From Deltaproteobacteria bacterium (GTDB lineage Bacteria; UBA10199; JACPAL01), in the NCBI GenBank assembly GCA_016180855.1, contig JACPAL010000015.1, positions 1 to 64,000 on the forward strand: a stretch of DNA of 64,000 nt. Direction: 5' to 3'. Under the pieces are notes generated by a model. It did not search any database, had not been told where the DNA came from, and was given only the letters and a program-made list of their open reading frames with translations. A program made the translations under genes and the position numbers. This document shows positions 27,427-36,024 of this stretch, piece after piece (position 1 is the first letter of the stretch; every line of letters begins with the position of its first letter).

Positions 27427-28820
27427 TCATCCTCAAGGCGGATAATATCATCCTCACCGAAGTAGGCCCCTCTCTGGACCTCGATAACCTCAAGAGTTTC
27501 TTTCCCGTCGTTGCCAAGTCGGTGGGGTGCTTCACAGGGGATATTGATTGATTCACCAGGCGAAAGAATTGATTCATGATCACCACAAATGACGCGGGCA
27601 ATTCCCTTGAGGATAACCCAGTGTTCCGAGCGGTGGCGGTGTTTCTGCAGACTTAGTTTTTTCCCGGGGTCGACCAGAAGCCGCTTGACCTTGTGGTCCG
27701 GGGTGTCTTCCAGGATTGTGAACGATCCCCAAGGACGTCGGACGGTCCGATGAGAAACGGTCAACTCGTTTTTTGTTTTTTTGAGCCGGTCGACGATCTC
27801 CTTGACCTCTTGAACCCGTTCCCGCGGACTCACCAGGACCGTGTCGTCTGTTCTGATAATTACAAGATTTTCAATCCCGATGGTGGCGATGAGACCCTGA
27901 TCGGCATAGAGGAGTGACGAGCGTGTATCGCGTGTCAGCGTCTCTCCACGAATGACATTTTGATCTGAATCCTTAGGGCTGATATTGTAGTACGCCTCCC
28001 AGCTTCCCAGATCGTTCCAGCCGGCCTCCATCGGTATGACAACGCCACCGTCTGTCTTTTCCATGAGTCCGTAATCGATCGAAAGTTTTGGGAGGGAGGC
28101 ATAACCGCGTTCCAAGGTTGCCGCAGTAAGTGATGGATCTCCAAGTTCTTTGGCAATGCTGTAGATTTCAGGCCGAAGTCTCTTTAGAAGGGTCTGAAAA
28201 ACTTCCGCACGAAAGAGAAACATGCCGGAGTTCCAGAAGTAACTTCCTTCCGCCAGATAGCGCAACGCTGTTTCATAATCCGGTTTTTCCACGAAGGAAC
28301 CAATTTTGAAGCCACCGGGTGTATTCAAAGGATGCTCGGCTCGAATATAACCATACCCCGTTGCGGGGTAGAGGGGGCGGATGCCGAATGTGACAATCGC
28401 CTCTTCACCGACTAACCGAATCCCCTTCTGAAGGGCCTTCATAAAGGCTTCTTCATTGGAGATGAAATGATCAGACGGAAAGATCCCGATAATCGCCTTT
28501 GGATCTTGACGGGCAATCACTGCTACGGACCACGAGATGGCCGGGAGGGTGTTTCTTCCCTCAGGTTCCGCCAGAATCATTTTCGTGAGGTCGGGATGAA
28601 CGGCCTCCAGTTGACGTTGGACCTCAAAGTGATGATCCGCTTGTGTCACCGTTACAATATGATCTGGAGAGATGGTTTTAAGCAGACGCAGCGCGGTGAG
28701 TTGGAGGAGCGTCTTTTCTTCCGTTAACGGAAGGAGTTGCTTGGGCAGGAGGCTTCGTGAGAGGGGCCATAAGCGGGTTCCGGTCCCACCGGCCAGGATG
28801 ACGCCATACAAAGAGGGCAT
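27402..28820 (-). CDS. manC: Mannose-1-phosphate guanylyltransferase / mannose-6-phosphate isomerase
   Basis: 472 aa from the ATG at 28820 (MPSLYGVILAGGTGTRLWPLSR); an upstream ATG at 28832 is also in frame. The N-terminal nucleotidyltransferase (about 1-270) has FVEKPDYETA, SYFWNSGMFLF and EAGWNDLGSWEA. A cupin-type isomerase domain follows (RPWGSFTILEDTPDHKVKRL, QKHRHRSEHWV, SINIPCEAPHRL). It supplies GDP-mannose. Last gene of the minus-strand operon. AlgA, XanB and CpsB are synonyms used for the same bifunctional type. Confidence 0.94.
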   Translation of the reverse strand: MPSLYGVILAGGTGTRLWPLSRSLLPKQLLPLTEEKTLLQLTALRLLKTISPDHIVTVTQADHHFEVQRQLEAVHPDLTKMILAEPEGRNTLPAISWSVAVIARQDPKAIIGIFPSDHFISNEEAFMKALQKGIRLVGEEAIVTFGIRPLYPATGYGYIRAEHPLNTPGGFKIGSFVEKPDYETALRYLAEGSYFWNSGMFLFRAEVFQTLLKRLRPEIYSIAKELGDPSLTAATLERGYASLPKLSIDYGLMEKTDGGVVIPMEAGWNDLGSWEAYYNISPKDSDQNVIRGETLTRDTRSSLLYADQGLIATIGIENLVIIRTDDTVLVSPRERVQEVKEIVDRLKKTKNELTVSHRTVRRPWGSFTILEDTPDHKVKRLLVDPGKKLSLQKHRHRSEHWVILKGIARVICGDHESILSPGESINIPCEAPHRLGNDGKETLEVIEVQRGAYFGEDDIIRLEDDYGRSVSK

Positions 28821-28841
28821 AGAAAGTCTCATAACACCGGC

Positions 28842-29885
28842 CTATAGAAGGCGCAATATCTCCCGTGCCAAGGCCGGTGCCGCCGTTAAGCCTGGCGACT
28901 CAATCCCCAGAGCATGAATCCAGTTCCCCTTCTTTTTGAGGATGAATTCGCCAACGGGTTGTCCTGCCCGAAAGAGTTTTGGCCGGTTTCCTGAGTATCC
29001 CTGTGAAAGGCTGAAGTCTTTGAGATGGGGCAGATAAAATCTTACGGATCTCTGAAAGTCTTCTATCGAGGAGAGAGGAGAATAGTTTGACTTCTCGCGG
29101 ATGAAAAAGGCATTGGGCCCTACCAAAGTTTGGCCGTCAAGGGTCGGTGTCAGATGGACCCCCAGACCATGGGCCGACCGATTGGGAAGGTGATAGACGG
29201 GACGTTGGAGCGGTTGTTGGTTAAGGAGATAGTAATCCCCACGACAAGGTCGGATTTCGTATTCATTCAACCCGGACCAGCGAGCGACCTCATCGGCATA
29301 AAGTCCCGCGGCATTAATCGCAAGATCAAACGGAATTTCTCCACGTTCTGTTTCCAGTGCACGCTCTCCCCTGAGCCCGGTGACCCTGCATCCCAGAATG
29401 ATATGGACTCCCCGTTCCTCAAGGTAAAGCGCCATTGATTTGAGATAGCCCGCGGCATCGACGAGCCCTGTTGAAGGGATGAAAATTGCTTGGGTAGGTC
29501 TTAGAAGAGGTTCTTGCCGAGAAAGTTGTTTTGGGGAGAGAAGTTGAGGTTTGGTGATCGGAAGATTCTCTATCCGGGCAAGAAAAGTTTCCAGATCTGC
29601 TTCCTGTCCCTCTTCAGGGACGATCCATTTACCACAGGCCTGGTGGTTGACATTCAACTCACGGAGCCATTGATAGGTGAACCGGTTTCCCTCAATGCAG
29701 ACCTTTTCCTTGAATGAACCAGGTTTGTAGAAAACTCCGGAATGGATAACGCCGCTGTTTCTACCGCTTGTCTCCTCTCCAAGAGACGAGGCCGTCTCAA
29801 GGAGATAAACCTCATCCCCCCTCTCCTGAAAAACTCTCGCTGTATGAAGACCGACAATTCCGGCACCGATGATAACAACTAACAT
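28842..29885 (-). CDS. lhgO: FAD-dependent oxidoreductase, L-2-hydroxyglutarate oxidase type
   Basis: 347 aa. It opens with the dinucleotide fold VVIIGAGIVGLHTARVFQERG and then SGRNSGVIHSGVFYKPGS, diagnostic of LhgO/YgaF-like members of the DAO family. FDLAINAAGLYADEVAR and the C-terminal WIHALGIESPGLTAAPALA complete the fold. LhgO oxidises L-2-hydroxyglutarate and passes electrons to the quinone pool. Relatives are often found beside surface-glycan genes, so a different 2-hydroxyacid substrate is possible. Twelve bases separate it from the upstream gene in the same operon. Confidence 0.83.
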   Translation of the reverse strand: MLVVIIGAGIVGLHTARVFQERGDEVYLLETASSLGEETSGRNSGVIHSGVFYKPGSFKEKVCIEGNRFTYQWLRELNVNHQACGKWIVPEEGQEADLETFLARIENLPITKPQLLSPKQLSRQEPLLRPTQAIFIPSTGLVDAAGYLKSMALYLEERGVHIILGCRVTGLRGERALETERGEIPFDLAINAAGLYADEVARWSGLNEYEIRPCRGDYYLLNQQPLQRPVYHLPNRSAHGLGVHLTPTLDGQTLVGPNAFFIREKSNYSPLSSIEDFQRSVRFYLPHLKDFSLSQGYSGNRPKLFRAGQPVGEFILKKKGNWIHALGIESPGLTAAPALAREILRLL

Positions 29886-29896
29886 TTTTTCTCCAA

Positions 29897-30865
29897 TTAA
29901 GAGATTGGCAAATCGGCATCCTGTTTTTTAAGAAAGTAGAGTCCTGTCACCAGCTTCAGGAGAAGATTAAAGACAGAAAACAGGAGGCCTATGTAAAAGA
30001 GGAGCTCCCCTACGGAAAGCAAGCCATTTTCCAGCGGAACTCCCTGGATATGAGGCTTGAAGAATTCCACCATTGCGGCCTGTGTGGTACCGAGCCCAGA
30101 AGGAGTGATCGGGATTGTGCCGACCAGAACGACAAAGGGAAAGAAGGCGAGTACTTTTGCGAGAGGGATTGAGGCCTGAAAAAAATGGGCGACAACATAA
30201 AGGGTTGTGTTGAGTGCCAGATGCATCGGTAATCTAGCCATAATTCCGCGAAGATAATCAGTCGGGACCGCATGGTGGAAGGTGTGAAAAAGGTCTCTCG
30301 TTCGGACCCATTTCAAGGTGCGCCAGTTGAGCGGAAGCCGAAAAAAGAGAAAGAGTGCGAAGAGGCCAACGGTACTTCCTCCCCAGATGGCCTGGATGAA
30401 TTGACTCAGGTTAATCTCATGTACAACAAGATTTGTTGTCAAAGAGCCGATAAAGGCAAGCAAGATCGTTGTGTAGAGGTCGATCAGAACAATAAAGAGC
30501 ATAAGGCTCGAACTTTTAAAAAAAGGGATCTTTTTCTTCTGTTTTAAAAAATAAGCGAATGCGCCCTGGCCGGCTCCAAAGTTGAGCGTCATCAGGAGGT
30601 ACGAGGCGAAACGGATTGGCCCTATGTCTCGTACGGAGAGGGGATGTCCAAAGTGCGAGAAGAACCAGCCCAGCGACCAACAGTCGAAAAACCACATGAA
30701 AATGAAGTAACCAATAGAATAAATACAAAACGGCAAGACATTGAGGTATTGCCATGCTGTCAGAATTTGTGAGGGGGGGTACTGCCGAAACAGGTAATAC
30801 AGGATGACCAACGCAAGGGCCCAAGGGAGAATTTTTTTAAAAGACTTTATGAGCAGAGAATGAAT
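29897..30865 (-). CDS. Flippase-like (lysylphosphatidylglycerol synthase TM-type) membrane protein
   Basis: About 7-8 membrane segments. The motif GTIPITPSGLGTTQAAMVEFF is the signature of the UPF0104/AglD-like family proposed to flip or handle polyprenyl-linked substrates. The start is uncertain. No ATG or GTG exists at the N-terminus, and a TTG at 30811 has no Shine-Dalgarno and drops part of the first helix. An ATT at 30865 lies just after GGAGAG and adds IHSLLIKSFKKILPWALA, a normal first segment for the family. I give the ATT-based extent; the 304-aa TTG form is the conservative alternative. Confidence 0.75.
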   Translation of the reverse strand: MHSLLIKSFKKILPWALALVILYYLFRQYPPSQILTAWQYLNVLPFCIYSIGYFIFMWFFDCWSLGWFFSHFGHPLSVRDIGPIRFASYLLMTLNFGAGQGAFAYFLKQKKKIPFFKSSSLMLFIVLIDLYTTILLAFIGSLTTNLVVHEINLSQFIQAIWGGSTVGLFALFLFFRLPLNWRTLKWVRTRDLFHTFHHAVPTDYLRGIMARLPMHLALNTTLYVVAHFFQASIPLAKVLAFFPFVVLVGTIPITPSGLGTTQAAMVEFFKPHIQGVPLENGLLSVGELLFYIGLLFSVFNLLLKLVTGLYFLKKQDADLPIS

Positions 30866-30879
30866 TTTACTCTCCGTTC

Positions 30880-32802
30880 TTATTTTGAGACTACAAATTT
30901 GTCGATATTTTCAAAGGCTGGAGAGGCTTGGGAGGAGTCTGGCAATCCCTCCGACTTAAAGGTCGGGATAAGGTCGGCGAACAATTGGAGAAGGGTCTCT
31001 GAGTCACCTGCTTGGGCGATCTCTTCAAACTCTCTGATTTTGTTCATCAGGAGGTGATGGTTCATTGGTGCAGAACTTTCTACCAGCATGATGTTTTCAA
31101 TCCCGGACGGTTTGATTGATTCGTCTTTCCCAACAAGTTCTTCATACAGTTTTTCGCCGGGTCGGTGGCCAATAAAGGAGATCGGAATCTCAGTGTCCGG
31201 GAGATAACCGGTCAGGCGGATCAGGTTTCGAGCCAGCTCAAGCACCTTGATCTGTTCGCCCATCTCGAGCACAAAGACGTCTCCCTTGTGTGCCAAAGCA
31301 GTCGCATGAAGGACAAGATGAACCGCTTCGGGGATTAGCATAAAATATCGCCGCATCTCTTCATGGGTGATGGTGACAGGCCCTCCCTCCTCGATCTGTT
31401 TTATGAATCGTGGAATGACACTGCCGTTGCTGCCAATGACGTTTCCAAAACGGACTGAAGCAAAAACAGTTGGGTATCTCCTGTCCATTTGCTGTATGAA
31501 AAGCTCGGCGATTTTCTTGGTGGCCCCCATCACACTGGAGGGATTAACGGCCTTATCACTTGAGATGAGTATGAAGCGTTCAGCCCCATGACGTGCGGCG
31601 GCCTCGGCAACAGTTCGGGTTCCCGCAACATTGTTTTTCACTGCTTCACAGGGATGAGACTCCATCAGGGGGACATGTTTATGAGCCGCGGCATGAAAGA
31701 CAATCTGGGGGCGAAGTTGTTCGAAAAGCCGATGAATCAACGTGTGATCGGTTACATCAGCAACCAGCGGATGAATTCGGGATGGAGGAAGTTGGGCTTG
31801 GCGGAGCAAGTCCTGTTCAATTTCGTAAAGGCTGTTTTCATGTCTTTCCACAAGGATGAGAGACCGTGGCTTCAGCGTCATGATTTGACGACAAAGCTCG
31901 GATCCGATCGATCCTCCAGCTCCCGTTACGAGCACCCTCTTTCCTTCGATCAGATGACGAACAGGTTCCGAATCGAGGTTGACAGGGGCCCGATCCAGAA
32001 GATCTTCGAGAGAAAGATTCCGGATTTGGCCGACGGAGATCTTTCCATCCAGAACATCCCGTAGATTAGGCAAGGTTTTGATCGGAATTTTATAGGGCTC
32101 CAGAATTTTTACCAATTCTCGAATCTTGGAGGGAGACATTTTGGAAATCGCAATGAGGATCTCATCGGGGGATCTTTCGGCAACAATCTTGGCCAGGTTT
32201 TTTCTTGTTCCAAGAACAGGGATGCGGTGAATCGATTGCCCCACTTTGGTCGGATCATCGTCGATGAAGCCGATCGGTTCATATTGGTAAAAATTATTGT
32301 TCTTTATATCGCGAACAATCATCTCTCCCGCGTCGCCGGCACCGAAGATGAGAACCTTCTTTTCGTAGTCGGGGTGTCCCAGTTCACGGTAAATTCGGCG
32401 GGTCAGACGCATCCCCCCCAAAAGGCAGACGAGCAAAACAGAGTCGATGATAACAAGGGTCGTGCTGGCGTCGGTTGTTTTTAAAAAAAACTTGAAGCAA
32501 ATGGCAGAGAAGGCACTGCTCAAAAAAACGGCTCCGATGATGTTTCTTAAGTCCCAGATGCCGGTATAACGCCAGAGCCCCTCATAAAGCCGGAAAGGGA
32601 TAAAGGTGGCTCCGCGGATCAGGAGGATCCATGGAAGCGTTGCCTCGAAAAGGTGAGTTTCTTCCTCGGACAGCAGGCCATTGTAGCGGAGGAGGAAGGC
32701 ACAGTAGTAGGAGAAGACAATCGTTGTGAGATGAATGACGATGACAATAAGGCGCCGGTACTTCATAATAACTTTCTTGCTCGATTCCCATTGAGACATC
32801 AT
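30880..32802 (-). CDS. CapD/FlaA1-like nucleotide-sugar 4,6-dehydratase with membrane domain
   Basis: 640 aa. Four transmembrane helices at the N-terminus (about 15-135) are followed by a CoA-binding-like Rossmann domain (VLIFGAGDAGEMIVRDI) and a catalytic SDR domain with VLVTGAGGSIGSELCRQI. The active-site region carries ISSDKAVNPSSVMGATK, with Met in place of the usual Tyr, the hallmark of the WbpM/CapD long form. It probably makes UDP-4-keto-6-deoxy sugars (QuiNAc/FucNAc or bacillosamine precursors) at the inner membrane. Encoded just after the sugar transferase. Confidence 0.92.
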   Translation of the reverse strand: MMSQWESSKKVIMKYRRLIVIVIHLTTIVFSYYCAFLLRYNGLLSEEETHLFEATLPWILLIRGATFIPFRLYEGLWRYTGIWDLRNIIGAVFLSSAFSAICFKFFLKTTDASTTLVIIDSVLLVCLLGGMRLTRRIYRELGHPDYEKKVLIFGAGDAGEMIVRDIKNNNFYQYEPIGFIDDDPTKVGQSIHRIPVLGTRKNLAKIVAERSPDEILIAISKMSPSKIRELVKILEPYKIPIKTLPNLRDVLDGKISVGQIRNLSLEDLLDRAPVNLDSEPVRHLIEGKRVLVTGAGGSIGSELCRQIMTLKPRSLILVERHENSLYEIEQDLLRQAQLPPSRIHPLVADVTDHTLIHRLFEQLRPQIVFHAAAHKHVPLMESHPCEAVKNNVAGTRTVAEAAARHGAERFILISSDKAVNPSSVMGATKKIAELFIQQMDRRYPTVFASVRFGNVIGSNGSVIPRFIKQIEEGGPVTITHEEMRRYFMLIPEAVHLVLHATALAHKGDVFVLEMGEQIKVLELARNLIRLTGYLPDTEIPISFIGHRPGEKLYEELVGKDESIKPSGIENIMLVESSAPMNHHLLMNKIREFEEIAQAGDSETLLQLFADLIPTFKSEGLPDSSQASPAFENIDKFVVSK

Positions 32803-32832
32803 AACGACTTTACGAATCCTTTCCCTTGACCC

Positions 32833-33573
32833 CTACCGTGCCTGAACAATGTGGACGGAGCCTGGTGGTGGATAGGGGCTCAGTTTTTCCTCGCGCAAAG
32901 CGACCTGACAGAGAAGCGGCTCAACCTTCTTCCGCCTCAGAATTTTATGGATTCCCTGGAGGGCAAGCGGTTTGGCGAAAATAGCAACCGCCGTCAAAAA
33001 AGTAAGCTGCAGGTCCAACCAGAGTGACTGATTCTCAATATAGAATAATCCAAGACGGCTTTTCCAGGGGCGGATCAGCTGATTATACCCCAGATCGGGA
33101 TTAGGATGACCTTTCAGGATCTCTCCTTCATCCGAAAAGACGATGGAAGAGAGATCGGTAATCCCCGGCTTGACAGAAAGCAGTTTTTTTTCCTCTTTTG
33201 TATAGAGAGCGACATCCCGTTCTACATTGGGACGGGGTCCGACCAGGGACATCTCGCCCCACAGGACGTTCCAGAGTTGGGTTAGTTCATCAATTTTGAA
33301 GCGCCGGATAAAATGGCCGACAGCCGTAATCCGAGAATCGTCTCCGGCGGTAGAATCAATCCCGCTTCGATCGGCGTTGATGACCATGGAACGGGCTTTA
33401 ACAATCCTGAAGGTTTTACCATTCACTCCAACCCGCGAAGCGAGGTAAAATGGGGAGTGGCGATCCTGAAGCCAGACCAGGAAAAGGGTTGGCAGAAGAA
33501 TTGGCGAAGAGAGGAGAAGGCCGAATAGGGAAAAGGTCATGTCCATGAGGCGCTTCACGAGTAAGGTCTCCAT
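32833..33573 (-). CDS. Polyprenyl-phosphate sugar-1-phosphate transferase
   Basis: 246 aa with an N-terminal membrane segment (FSLFGLLLSSPILLPTLFLV). The PglC/WcaJ-like catalytic core reads ASRVGVNGKTFRIVKARSM, RRFKIDELTQLWNVLWGEM and SLVGPRPNVERDVALY. It attaches the first sugar phosphate to undecaprenyl phosphate and so starts repeat-unit assembly. The length fits small monotopic members with a C-terminal extension. Its ATG directly abuts the TAG of the DUF5989-type gene, indicating coupling. Confidence 0.92.
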   Translation of the reverse strand: METLLVKRLMDMTFSLFGLLLSSPILLPTLFLVWLQDRHSPFYLASRVGVNGKTFRIVKARSMVINADRSGIDSTAGDDSRITAVGHFIRRFKIDELTQLWNVLWGEMSLVGPRPNVERDVALYTKEEKKLLSVKPGITDLSSIVFSDEGEILKGHPNPDLGYNQLIRPWKSRLGLFYIENQSLWLDLQLTFLTAVAIFAKPLALQGIHKILRRKKVEPLLCQVALREEKLSPYPPPGSVHIVQAR

Positions 33574-33726
33574 CTAAAATAGTGTGTAAATAAAAGGGGC
33601 TACGGCGGATCCCTGTGAAAAAATCATGAGCCCCCCGAAGAGAAAGAGGGTCAGGAGGATCGGCAGAAGCCAGTACTTTTTTCGCACCCTCATAAAGGCC
33701 CAAAGCTCTGATAAGACCGAAATCAA
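33574..33726 (-). CDS. DUF5989-type small membrane protein
   Basis: A 50-aa gene with a TTG start at 33726 that overlaps the TGA of the SxtJ-type gene as TTGA. It is preceded by an excellent Shine-Dalgarno, GAGGAGG. The protein reads ELWAFMRVRKKYWLLP, then a hydrophobic helix, and ends GSAVAPFIYTLF, the typical pattern of DUF5989 proteins. Family knowledge: these occur with SxtJ-type proteins and NodU-type carbamoyltransferases in polysaccharide clusters, exactly as here. The stop TAG is followed at once by the sugar transferase ATG. Function unknown. Confidence 0.88.
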   Translation of the reverse strand: MISVLSELWAFMRVRKKYWLLPILLTLFLFGGLMIFSQGSAVAPFIYTLF

Positions 33727-34142
33727 AACAACCTCCTCATACTCTCCCTGATATCCAATTGGTTCTTCTTAATCCAGTAGGAGGGTTGGTCCTTGACTGG
33801 ACAGAATTTCTGAGTATCAGCTCCAAAAATTTTTTTCAACAACCCAAGTGGGGTTATTACAAGGTAAAAAACAATCAGGAGCGTGAGGGTGGTCAAAACA
33901 CTGCCGATGATCGATGTCACCTGAGCCCATCGTTTGTGCACCTGTTTCAGCGATGAAGGTCGGAAGAGACCTAAGGTTAGAATAAGAACGGCCGGGACGA
34001 GCAGGTAAAGGCGAGGTTCCTGCTGTTTGACGAGTGGGATCAGTGCCCAGAAGAGCAAGGCACAGCCAAGAGCCACCCCGAATTTTTTGAGCTCTTTGGT
34101 ATTAGTCGAGTTCAAATTTTCGTCTCCAGTCCCCTTCCTCAT
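33723..34142 (-). CDS. SxtJ-family membrane protein
   Basis: About 139 aa from the ATG at 34142, with three hydrophobic segments (FGVALGCALLFWALIPLV, LYLLVPAVLILTLGLF, LTTLTLLIVFYLVITPLGLL). The tail SYWIKKNQLDIRESMRRLF is typical of SxtJ-type proteins next to carbamoyltransferases. The start lies about 40 bases inside the carbamoyltransferase gene; an upstream in-frame start at 34190 is less likely. The function is unproven; its constant association suggests a role with the carbamoylated product. Confidence 0.8.
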   Translation of the reverse strand: MRKGTGDENLNSTNTKELKKFGVALGCALLFWALIPLVKQQEPRLYLLVPAVLILTLGLFRPSSLKQVHKRWAQVTSIIGSVLTTLTLLIVFYLVITPLGLLKKIFGADTQKFCPVKDQPSYWIKKNQLDIRESMRRLF

Positions 34143-35961
34143 GAAGCGGTTTTTGGGCTGTTTTTTCCAAAATACAGTTTTCCATAACAAGATAATCCAT
34201 TCCCGTCCTCATAAAGCATAGGTAGGCATCCTCCGGTGAGCAGACAATCGGTTCGCCACGAACATTAAAGGATGTGTTGACGAGTACCGGGGTGCCGGTT
34301 TTTTCCCCAAATGTCTTGATTAAGTTGTAAAAGCGCGGGTTTGTTTCCTTGTCGACCGTCTGGATTCTGGCCGAGTAGTCTATGTGTGTAATCGCCGGGA
34401 TATCTGATCTTGGTTGATTGAGAAGATCGATTCCCCAGAGCCTTTTCGATCCATTACGACTTGAGGGGATTCTTCTTTGTTCTTTGACCGGAGCAACCAG
34501 AAGCATGTAGGGGCTGTCGCAATCGATCTCAAAGAACTCCTGAACCTGTTCACGCAAGACGGAAGGGGCAAAGGGACGGAACGATTCCCGAAACTTGATC
34601 TTGAGGTTCATCGTCGACTGCATATCTGGATTTCGGGCATCCCCCAGAATGCTTCGGCCGCCAAGTGCCCTCGGTCCAAACTCTGTCCTTCCCTGAAACC
34701 ACCCAACTACTTTCCCCTCTTTTAGAATATCGGCGGTCCTGGAAGAGAGCTCCTGGTCGGGATATTTGCGGTAGGGGATCTCCTTTGATTTAAGGAACTC
34801 TTCCACCTTCTCGTTGGAATAGGAGGGGCCGAGAAAGGCTCCTTGCATCTGATCCTGTTTTTCATCAGAGATCCTTGGATTGTCCAGGTATTGGTACCAG
34901 GCGGCGAGTGCGGCCCCAAGCGCCCCGCCGGCGTCGGTGGCCGCGGGTTGAATCCAGATGTTTTTGAAGAGTTTCTGGCGCAGGAGCTTTCCGTTGGCCA
35001 CACAATTCAATGCAACACCTCCGGCCATGCAGAGGTTCTCTTCGCCGGTCTCTTTCCTGGCAAAACGGGCCATACGAAGAATAATCTCTTCAACGACCTC
35101 CTGAACGGACCGGGCGAGGTCCATTTCTCTTTGCGTCACCTCCGATTCCGGTCTTCGTGGAGGGCCGCCGAACAGACGATCAAATTTTTCATTCGTCATC
35201 GTTAGCCCCTTACAATAGTTCATGAACTCCATATTGATGGCAAGTGACCCGTCCTCTTTGAGATCGATCAGGTGGCGGTAAATAGCATCGACATAGCGAG
35301 GCTCGCCATAGGGGGCGAGCCCCATCACCTTATATTCTGCCGAATTGACTTTAAATCCGGTGTAATAGGTGAAGGCAGAATAAAGAAGGCCTACTGAGTG
35401 AGGGAAGTGGAGCTCATATAACAGTTCCAGCTTGTTGCCTATTCCTCTCCCAATAGAAGCGGTTGCCCATTCCCCTACTCCATCAACGGTCAATACCGAC
35501 GCTTTTTTAAAAGGAGATGGGAAAAAGGCAGAGGCGGCGTGAGATTGGTGATGCTCTGGAAAGAGCATGAGATGTTCCCAGTCCCTCTTCTCTTTTTTTG
35601 TCGGGCCAAAGAGTTTGTTGAGTTCTTTGGCCAGAAGACTTTTTAAGAAAATTTTCTCTTTAATCCAGATCGGCATTGCCTTCAGGAAGGAGCAAAATCC
35701 GGATGGCGCGAAGGCAAGATAAGTTTCAAGGAGGCGCTCAAATTTAAGAAACGGTTTGTCATAAAAGGCAACAAAGTCGATCTGCTTGGGCGTGATACCA
35801 GCTTCCGCGAGACAATATAAAATTGCATTCCCGGGAAAGGAGGGGTCATGCTTCTTCCTTGAAAACCGTTCTTCTTGAGCCGCGGCGATGATCTTCCCGT
35901 CCCGCACCAAACAGGCGGCGCTATCATGGTAGTAGGCAGAGATTCCAAGGATGTAAGTCAT
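34102..35961 (-). CDS. NodU/CmcH-type carbamoyltransferase
   Basis: 619 aa from ATG 35961 (MTYILGISAYYHDSAACLVRDG). The N-terminal ASKHA-like domain has HHQSHAASAFF with the conserved His pair, VDGVGEWATAS and MAGGVALNCVANGKLL. The C-terminal YrdC-like part has GWFQGRTEFGPRALGGRSIL and FNVRGEPIVCSPEDA. It transfers carbamoyl from carbamoyl phosphate, through an adenylate, to a sugar or small-molecule hydroxyl. Here it probably O-carbamoylates a glycan residue. Confidence 0.93.
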   Translation of the reverse strand: MTYILGISAYYHDSAACLVRDGKIIAAAQEERFSRKKHDPSFPGNAILYCLAEAGITPKQIDFVAFYDKPFLKFERLLETYLAFAPSGFCSFLKAMPIWIKEKIFLKSLLAKELNKLFGPTKKEKRDWEHLMLFPEHHQSHAASAFFPSPFKKASVLTVDGVGEWATASIGRGIGNKLELLYELHFPHSVGLLYSAFTYYTGFKVNSAEYKVMGLAPYGEPRYVDAIYRHLIDLKEDGSLAINMEFMNYCKGLTMTNEKFDRLFGGPPRRPESEVTQREMDLARSVQEVVEEIILRMARFARKETGEENLCMAGGVALNCVANGKLLRQKLFKNIWIQPAATDAGGALGAALAAWYQYLDNPRISDEKQDQMQGAFLGPSYSNEKVEEFLKSKEIPYRKYPDQELSSRTADILKEGKVVGWFQGRTEFGPRALGGRSILGDARNPDMQSTMNLKIKFRESFRPFAPSVLREQVQEFFEIDCDSPYMLLVAPVKEQRRIPSSRNGSKRLWGIDLLNQPRSDIPAITHIDYSARIQTVDKETNPRFYNLIKTFGEKTGTPVLVNTSFNVRGEPIVCSPEDAYLCFMRTGMDYLVMENCILEKTAQKPLHEEGDWRRKFELD

Positions 35962-35996
35962 AATGATCAACCACAATTCGGACTTTTGGATAAACT

Positions 35997-36006
35997 GTTT
36001 CGCCTC
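35997..36006 (+). repeat. Direct repeat flanking the cysQ-like gene (left copy)
   Basis: GTTTCGCCTC, followed by a GTTCTTAA-rich stretch with two GTTCTTAA copies (about 36,012-36,029). An identical decamer is found at 36907-36916 on the other side of the phosphatase gene. Confidence 0.45.
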
Positions 36007-36024
36007 TTTATGTTCTTAATGTTC

